Origin: Candidatus Beckwithbacteria bacterium
GTDB taxonomy: Bacteria; Patescibacteriota; Microgenomatia; UBA1400; CG1-02-47-37
NCBI GenBank assembly: GCA_026397255.1
Contig: JAPLVF010000001.1
Coordinates: 1-43,908 of the forward strand
Direction: 5' to 3'
DNA length: 43,908 bases
In this document: positions 39,187-43,908 of the stretch, one piece after another
How positions within the stretch are numbered: position 1 is the stretch's first letter
Layout: each line of letters starts with the position of its first letter
Notes under the pieces: generated by a model
Seen by the model: the letters and a program-made list of their open reading frames with translations, nothing else
What the model was told of the DNA's origin: nothing
The model's database searches: none
Translations under genes and position numbers: made by a program

Positions 39187-40362
39187 CTACATTACAGGTT
39201 TGATGTCAATAGATTGGAGGGTTAGAATTAAGAGTAGCAAGCCTTGCTGGAGAGTGAAGGGGTAATGGTCGAAAAGACCAAGAAATAAAATTACTAAGAA
39301 AGAGATCCAATAAGGTCTCTCCTTAAAAGCCTTCAAGGAGAGAACCTGTAGGAGAAAATATAGAAAGCCAAAAACGCCGATAATTCCGGTTTCGGATAAG
39401 ATTAATAAATAAATGTTGTGAACCGGTTGGAGCCAGCGGGTGGTGGCGGGGATCAGGCCGTAATTATCCATGACGACAGTGAAGTTGTTTAAACCAACAC
39501 CGACCAAGGGGTGATTTTTAAACATTTGGATGGCCATAGAGGCCAGTTGGGAGCGGCGGGAAAACGATGATTCAGGGGCGAGAAAAGATAAACGATTAAA
39601 GATCAGAGAGAAGAAAATTAAAACCGAGCCGTAATAAATCAGATATTTTTTAAGATTAAATTTAGCCGCCAGCGGTATTCCGATTAATAAAAGAGCCAGC
39701 CAAGCGGAAAGAGAAAAAGTGAGAAAAAGTGCCAGATTAACGATTAAAGAATACAGAATAAAGATAATTTTGTTTCTTTTAAGCCAGTAGGCGGCAGTAG
39801 CGAGAAAGGCAATTACTAAAAAGCCGGCTAAGACATTAGGGTGGGGAAAAGTGCCCAAGGGTGGGATTTTTAAAGAGCCGTCCAGCCAGATAATTTTATC
39901 GATGCCGGGAGTGGCGGCGGAGTAGGGCTGTTCGCCGAAAAACCAGTAGCCAAAAATAAAGCTTTGTTTGAACCACTGGGTGATGGCTAATAATGATTGG
40001 AATAAAACTGAAAAACTGAGAATTTTAATAACAATTGTTTGGGAAATTAGCTTTTTGTGTTGGTAAATCCAGAGGCCAAATAAAACCAGTTCAATGATTT
40101 TTACATATTTATAAACTGCCGGCCAAAAAGAGTTGGCAAAGATAACGGAAGGCAGGAGGCACAAAAGAAAGACAATGATGGTTTTGGGGATTTTTTTAAT
40201 CGGCTTAAAAATCAGCAATAGGATTATCAGAATGTCGGTCAGGTACAACGCGGGGATAAGGTAATCGACTTTAATGCCGGAAACATATGACGAGGGGAAA
40301 ACAAAATGCTTGGCGAGATTTGAAGGCAGGAGAAAGAGAAGCAGATAAAAAAGATTAACCAT
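39187..40362 (-). CDS. O-antigen ligase/polymerase-like membrane protein
   Basis: This 391-aa protein has about eleven membrane helices and the large extracellular loop of the Wzy_C (WaaL/Wzy) family: GTFPHPNVLAGFLVIAFLAT, MFKNHPLVGVGLNNFTVVMD and LQPVHNIYLLILSETGIIGV, where the H of PVHN and the GxGxxNF motif are typical. It would join or polymerise lipid-linked glycan outside the membrane, completing the pathway of transferases and flippase to its left. Confidence 0.82.
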   Translation of the reverse strand: MVNLFYLLLFLLPSNLAKHFVFPSSYVSGIKVDYLIPALYLTDILIILLLIFKPIKKIPKTIIVFLLCLLPSVIFANSFWPAVYKYVKIIELVLFGLWIYQHKKLISQTIVIKILSFSVLFQSLLAITQWFKQSFIFGYWFFGEQPYSAATPGIDKIIWLDGSLKIPPLGTFPHPNVLAGFLVIAFLATAAYWLKRNKIIFILYSLIVNLALFLTFSLSAWLALLLIGIPLAAKFNLKKYLIYYGSVLIFFSLIFNRLSFLAPESSFSRRSQLASMAIQMFKNHPLVGVGLNNFTVVMDNYGLIPATTRWLQPVHNIYLLILSETGIIGVFGFLYFLLQVLSLKAFKERPYWISFLVILFLGLFDHYPFTLQQGLLLLILTLQSIDIKPVM

Positions 40363-40381
40363 AAATCCGGGCAGCAGAAAT

Positions 40382-40405
40382 ACTATAGCATAAAAAGCGT
40401 ATAAT
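40382..40405. promoter_or_regulatory. Divergent promoter region
   Basis: Plus strand: TATAAT (40400-40405), with the ATG at 40435 preceded by GGGAGA, so this gene has a normal leader with a Shine-Dalgarno. Minus strand: TATAGT (40387-40382), 19 nt before the ligase ATG at 40362. Confidence 0.45.
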
Positions 40406-40434
40406 AGTTTTAAATTACGCCTGCCTGGGAGAAT

Positions 40435-40941
40435 ATGGTTAGGGAAACGTGGCGACAGTACAGTTTGAATGGTCCTGATGTTCCGATAATTCCGCGGCAG
40501 CCAAAGAACCAGCCTAAAGAGAAAAAACCGCCAGACGATAAAGGGGTAGTTTTAAGTTTACTTAAGCGAATTGAAATAGCTTTTGATGCCGGTGAAGAAT
40601 TACCAACAACTCAGGGATTAACTGAGCATCAAATGTTTGTTTACCGTGGTATGATGGCTTCGCGTAGAAAAGAGCAGGAAGAGTATGAACAACAATGGCA
40701 GGCACAAAAGTGGAATCTGACTAGCCAGACATTTTGTTTAGATTTAGAGGAACAACCAAAAAAACATGGTTGTGGCAATTTTTTTGTTAGGGATACAGTT
40801 GTGCAGAGGTCTGGTAGAAGAAGGCGTAAAGGTCAAACACGGCTATTAGTTAATGAGTATTGTCCAAGTTGTGGTTTTGAAGCATCAGGAAAAGAATTCC
40901 AATTCTGGGTGCCGGATAGTCAGGTAGTAAAAAGAGAATAA
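40435..40941 (+). CDS. Hypothetical protein with zinc-ribbon-like cysteines
   Basis: This 168-aa protein has a Pro/Lys-rich disordered N-terminus, a helical middle (GLTEHQMFVYRGMMASRRKE) and a C-terminal part with FCLDLEEQ, KHGCGNFFVRD and EYCPSCGFEASG, where the Cys residues could bind one zinc. A basic run (RSGRRRRKGQTR) between them suggests nucleic acid contact. Good Shine-Dalgarno and tight spacing to the next gene support it as real. No named family recognised. Confidence 0.6.
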   Translation: MVRETWRQYSLNGPDVPIIPRQPKNQPKEKKPPDDKGVVLSLLKRIEIAFDAGEELPTTQGLTEHQMFVYRGMMASRRKEQEEYEQQWQAQKWNLTSQTFCLDLEEQPKKHGCGNFFVRDTVVQRSGRRRRKGQTRLLVNEYCPSCGFEASGKEFQFWVPDSQVVKRE

Positions 40942-40944
40942 TTT

Positions 40945-42081
40945 ATGGGATTAACAGTTGAGATGCAGGGGTACGAATGGGGAAAGAAGTTGTTAGAGGT
41001 CGGGGGTGCGGATTTTAATAAACTGGTGCTGGTGGCAAGAACAGAGGATGCTTTGGTGATGGGACTGCCGCCATTAATGGGCGAGAATACAAATTTGCGT
41101 TTAGACGCGGTGGGAGATATTTATGCTATTAGCTGGCGGGAAAAAAGTCCTAGAGAAATAGAACAAAGAGCAACTGATTTTCAACTGCTGTACCCCCATC
41201 CGAAAAAGCAAACTCCGGAAGAATATTTACAGCATATTCCTCAATTTAGGGAGAAGGCAATGGTTTGGTCGCCGGCCTTATTTACTTCAATTGAGTCAGC
41301 CATAAGAGGACAAAGACACGTGATGAATCGGGTGGTTGGATCCGGGGAAGCTAGCGATCTTTGGCAGGCAGAGAAGGTGATAGAAGCGGTGGATGAGCTG
41401 GCAGAAACGGTTTTAGGCGGCGGGTTAAATCCCAATAATTTATCGCTTCTAAACCAGGGAGTGGAAGAGTTATTGGTTAGGGCAAATTTAACTGATGTTC
41501 AGGCTGGTCGGAAAATTCAGATGATGGAAAAATTGCGGAAGGCGTTTACAAGAGACAGTTTAGGGAGAATTAATCCGTTGGTGACCAGAATCAGGTTAAG
41601 GTCGGCGTTTATTAATGCTGTCAGGCAATTAGTGTTTTCATCCCGGGTGGCCGATAAATACACGGCTAATGCGGTGCAGCTAAATTATGAAAGGGAGATG
41701 ACCCGCTGGGCGTTACGCGAAACTGGCGATTTACTGGAAAGAAAACTGCAGGCGCACGTTGGGTTTAGAAAACAGGGTGAGGAAGATTACCGGCAGAGGC
41801 GACAGCTAGAGACAATTATGGTGGAGGAAATTGCTCACGGTTTGTTGACGATTCCCCGGGTAAAACCATATTTGGCAGCGGCCAGATTGGCGGGAATTTC
41901 TTTAATTGGTTGTAAACCGGCAGCGGTAGAGTTAAACAGAAGAATTATTGGTAATGAGGCGGATTTAAAATGGTTGGGAAAAACTGATTCTGTGGTTCAA
42001 ATGGTAGCCGGTGACCGATTTTCGGAGGCAGAGAAAAGAGTTGAGGAAATAAAAGCCGTGATTGAGAACGTGTTACAATAG
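40945..42081 (+). CDS. Hypothetical protein, 378 aa
   Basis: I do not recognise a family. The protein is soluble and largely helical, rich in Arg and Glu (TRIRLRSAFINAVRQLVFSS, EREMTRWALRETGDLLERKL), with a less helical N-terminal domain (1-75). It starts 3 nt after the zinc-ribbon gene and ends 4 nt before the M16 peptidase, so it belongs to the same operon. No catalytic motif is visible. Confidence 0.6.
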   Translation: MGLTVEMQGYEWGKKLLEVGGADFNKLVLVARTEDALVMGLPPLMGENTNLRLDAVGDIYAISWREKSPREIEQRATDFQLLYPHPKKQTPEEYLQHIPQFREKAMVWSPALFTSIESAIRGQRHVMNRVVGSGEASDLWQAEKVIEAVDELAETVLGGGLNPNNLSLLNQGVEELLVRANLTDVQAGRKIQMMEKLRKAFTRDSLGRINPLVTRIRLRSAFINAVRQLVFSSRVADKYTANAVQLNYEREMTRWALRETGDLLERKLQAHVGFRKQGEEDYRQRRQLETIMVEEIAHGLLTIPRVKPYLAAARLAGISLIGCKPAAVELNRRIIGNEADLKWLGKTDSVVQMVAGDRFSEAEKRVEEIKAVIENVLQ

Positions 42082-42085
42082 CTTC

Positions 42086-43298
42086 ATGGAATTTAAGGTG
42101 AAAAAAGAAGTTTTAAGGAGCGGTTTGACGTTGGTGACAGTGCCGATGAAGACGGAGTCGGTGGGGGCGATTTTACTGGTGCGGGTGGGGAGCCGGGACG
42201 AGACGAAAGAAATTAATGGTTTATCGCATTTTGTGGAACATATGGTGTTTAAGGGGACGGAAAAATGGCCGACAACCCAAGAGGTTAATAAAGTGATTGA
42301 CAGTGTTGGCGGGGTGTTTAATGCTTTTACTTCACAAGAATATACGGGTTTTTGGGTGAAAGTGGCCAAACAACATTTAAATTTAGCCCTGGAATTTTTA
42401 TACCAGATAATTTTTAAGCTGAAGTTGCCGCTGGCGGAATTGGAACGCGAGCGGGGAGTAATTTTGGAAGAAATCAAGATGCGTCACGATGAGCCGATGA
42501 CTTTAGTCGGCGATGAGTTTGTATCACAAGTATATAGTGTGACACAGTTAGGACAGGAGGTAATTGGCCCGGCAGAAAATATTGGGCGGTTGGAACGGGA
42601 AGATTTTTTGAAGCATTTAAATAAGTGGTATCAGCCGGCAAATATGGTCTTAGCTATTGCTGGGCCGGCCTCCGCTAAAGCTACGGCAGCCGAAGTAGAA
42701 AAAATATTTACCGGAAAAGGCGAGGGAATTAGTTTTCGGCAAAGACCAGAAAAGCTGGAATTTAAACAGGATAAACCGCAAATTCAGGCAATCGAGAAAA
42801 AGATTGAACAGGCGCATTTTTGCTTGGGAACAAGAACATTTGAAAGAACCAATATTAACCGTTATGTATTGGCAGTTTTGAATACGATTTTAGGGGGAAA
42901 CACCAGCTCAAGACTGTGGAATGAAATCCGGGAAAAGCGGGGGTTATTTGGTAACGCAGGCCGGGTGTGCGGTGGATAAATTAGAAGAGGCGATTTCCGT
43001 CACTAAAAACGAGTATGAATTAATGACTCAAAAACCGGTGAGCGGAAAAGAATTAAAGCTGGCTCAGGAATATTTAAAAGGCCGGTTGGCTTTAAGTTTG
43101 GAAGACAGCCAGGATGTAGCCGAAACATTCGGTGAAAGCCTGCTTTTGGAAGGTAAACTGAGGACAGTTAAAGAAATGATTGAGGGCGTGGAGAAGGTTA
43201 ATCCGGAAGAAATTCAAAAATTGGCCAGACAGATTTTTAAACCCAGCCAGCTAAATTTAACTATTGTTGGCAAAGTTAAAAAAAAGAGCTATATTTAA
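42086..43298 (+). pseudogene. M16 family zinc peptidase, broken by an internal deletion/frameshift
   Basis: The first frame encodes the M16 N-terminal half: FVEHM inside the inverted zinc motif HxxEH at H48, E51, H52, then GVILEEIKMRHDEP (third ligand region). It runs to NEIREKRGL and stops at 42979. The C-terminal half continues in another frame from about 42940 as GYLVTQAGCAVDKLEEAISV to a stop at 43298. Compared with usual M16 proteins, some 15 residues between REKRGL and the GY(L)VTQAG segment are missing together with the frame change, consistent with a deletion rather than a one-base error. A repeat encodes PASAKATAAE at about 192-201. Loss of function is likely unless the assembly is wrong. 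Confidence 0.75.
42668..42692. repeat. Family F repeat in M16 gene
   Basis: GCCTCCGCTAAAGCTACGG followed by CAGCC is an imperfect inverted repeat (CCGCTA against TACGG). It encodes ASAKATAA at the end of a conserved strand, replacing a short loop. Confidence 0.55.
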
Positions 43299-43303
43299 TT
43301 TAT

Positions 43304-43777
43304 ATGAATTTACAACAATCGGTGGTTTTAGTAAAACCGGACGGATTACAAAGAGGACTTTTGGGTGAGGTGATCCATCGGTTTGAAAGAAAAGGCTTGA
43401 AGTTGGTCGGACTAAAAATGATGCGGTTAACAGACGAAATTCTGGACGAATGGTATGCTCATCATAAGGATAAGAAGTTTTTTAAAGATTTGAAAGAGTT
43501 TATGAAATCTTCGCCGATTATCGACATGCTGTGGCAGGGAATTGATGCGGTCCAAGTGGTGAGAAGACTGGTTGGGGTCACTTTAGGCAGGGAAGCGGAA
43601 ATGGGTAGCATCAGAGGCGATTTTTCCGTCAGCCAGCAATTAAATTTAATTCACGCTTCTGATTCAGTCGAAACAGCGAAAAAAGAAAAACACTTGGTAT
43701 TTAAAGATGAGGAAGAAATCCAGTGGACGGCGATTGGCGAGGAATTGATTTATTCAAAAGAAGAGCGGGAAGAGTAA
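43304..43777 (+). CDS. ndk: Nucleoside diphosphate kinase
   Basis: This 157-aa enzyme transfers the gamma phosphate between nucleoside triphosphates and diphosphates through a phosphohistidine, H117 in NLIHASDS. Other hallmarks are VVLVKPDGLQRGLLGEVIHR and TLGREAEMGSIRGDFS. The C-terminus is about 15 residues longer than in compact bacterial forms (family usual about 140-150). Start ATG 43304, 5 nt after the peptidase stop; last gene of that operon. Confidence 0.95.
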   Translation: MNLQQSVVLVKPDGLQRGLLGEVIHRFERKGLKLVGLKMMRLTDEILDEWYAHHKDKKFFKDLKEFMKSSPIIDMLWQGIDAVQVVRRLVGVTLGREAEMGSIRGDFSVSQQLNLIHASDSVETAKKEKHLVFKDEEEIQWTAIGEELIYSKEEREE

Positions 43778-43788
43778 AATATAAGGAG

Positions 43789-43863
43789 GTCCTCATAGTT
43801 CAACGGATAGAACGAGGGTTTCCTAAACCCTAAATGGAAGTTCAATTCTTCCTGGGGACACCA
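43789..43863 (+). tRNA. tRNA-Arg (anticodon CCT)
   Basis: A complete cloverleaf of 75 nt: acceptor GTCCTCA with TGGGGAC (one G-T pair), D stem GTTC/GAAC, anticodon stem AGGGT/ACCCT with loop TTCCTAA (anticodon CCT at 43822-43824, reading AGG), T stem GGAAG/CTTCC with loop TTCAATT, discriminator A, and encoded CCA at 43861-43863. The variable region is short (AAAT). Confidence 0.93.
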
Positions 43864-43883
43864 CTTCGCCGAAGGCTTCGTGG
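43861..43883. repeat. Palindrome beginning at the tRNA CCA end (family G)
   Basis: CCACTTCG, CCGAAGG and CTTCGTGG form an imperfect inverted repeat that starts with the CCA of the tRNA. In the primary transcript it would fold directly behind or over the mature 3' end. Confidence 0.7.
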
Positions 43884-43902
43884 TGCGGGGCACATAAATT
43901 GA

Positions 43903-43908
43903 TATAAT
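43903..43908 (+). promoter_or_regulatory. Possible -10 box at window edge
   Basis: A perfect TATAAT ends the window; the gene it may serve is not visible, and no clear -35 is seen. Confidence 0.3.

Noticed and set aside
1-43908. Prophage or integrative element covering a large part of the window
   Set aside because: No capsid, terminase, portal or complete integrase is seen, and housekeeping genes (leuS, argS, ndk, tRNA-Arg) are spread throughout.

Overview
The window reads as a gene-dense chromosomal segment of an uncultivated bacterium. It most resembles Patescibacteria (Candidate Phyla Radiation), probably a Microgenomates-like lineage. Grounds for this (inference, no database search): almost no intergenic space, many 1 to 11 nt gene overlaps, PaaX/Cas2-fold regulators, wall-less-style secreted proteins with terminal membrane anchors, a split ComEC, a large glycan cluster, and short palindromic insertions inside coding sequences. 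The standard code fits: TAA, TAG and TGA all end real genes, so UGA is not recoded.

Layout. 1-3134 (mostly minus): the N-terminal two thirds kB of a membrane-anchored surface protein that runs off the left edge, preceded by a decayed gene made of tyrosine-recombinase core-binding domains without a catalytic domain, and a 62-aa membrane protein; this stretch is full of palindromic repeats. 3135-6271: a PaaX-family regulator with a candidate operator, a secreted Ig-like protein, a DUF6922/AbiEii-type toxin-antitoxin pair and an unknown gene. 6305-11036 (minus operon): a membrane protein, then two alternating pairs of a secreted surface protein plus a DUF916-like, membrane-anchored partner. 11106-19210 (plus): two small unknown proteins, leuS, comEA, split comEC (channel and metallo-beta-lactamase parts), a second PaaX-like gene and a GT-C/TPR glycosyltransferase.

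19211-19948 is a single-gene mobile cassette: a REP-associated (RAYT/Y1, HUH) transposase bounded by inverted copies of the palindrome ACAAAGGTCCGTCCTTTGT. 19925-36429 is a surface-glycan cluster: seven GT2 and one GT4 glycosyltransferases, two methyltransferases, a cupin, a spermidine-synthase-like membrane protein, a Wzx-type flippase and three B12-binding-type radical SAM proteins. 36470-43908: argS, an unknown gene, an O-antigen-ligase-like protein, two unknown genes, a broken M16 peptidase, ndk and tRNA-Arg(CCT).

The most striking content is not one gene but a network of short hairpin repeats of several families (called A to H here). They sit in frame inside leuS (six elements), argS, comEA, both PaaX genes, a radical SAM gene, a cupin and others. 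The 37-nt family A has a conserved 11-nt loop and stems that vary with compensation. The palindrome bounding the transposase (family B) recurs in at least four other genes, which suggests a REP/RAYT-type system whose repeats have become peptide-coding insertions in essential proteins.
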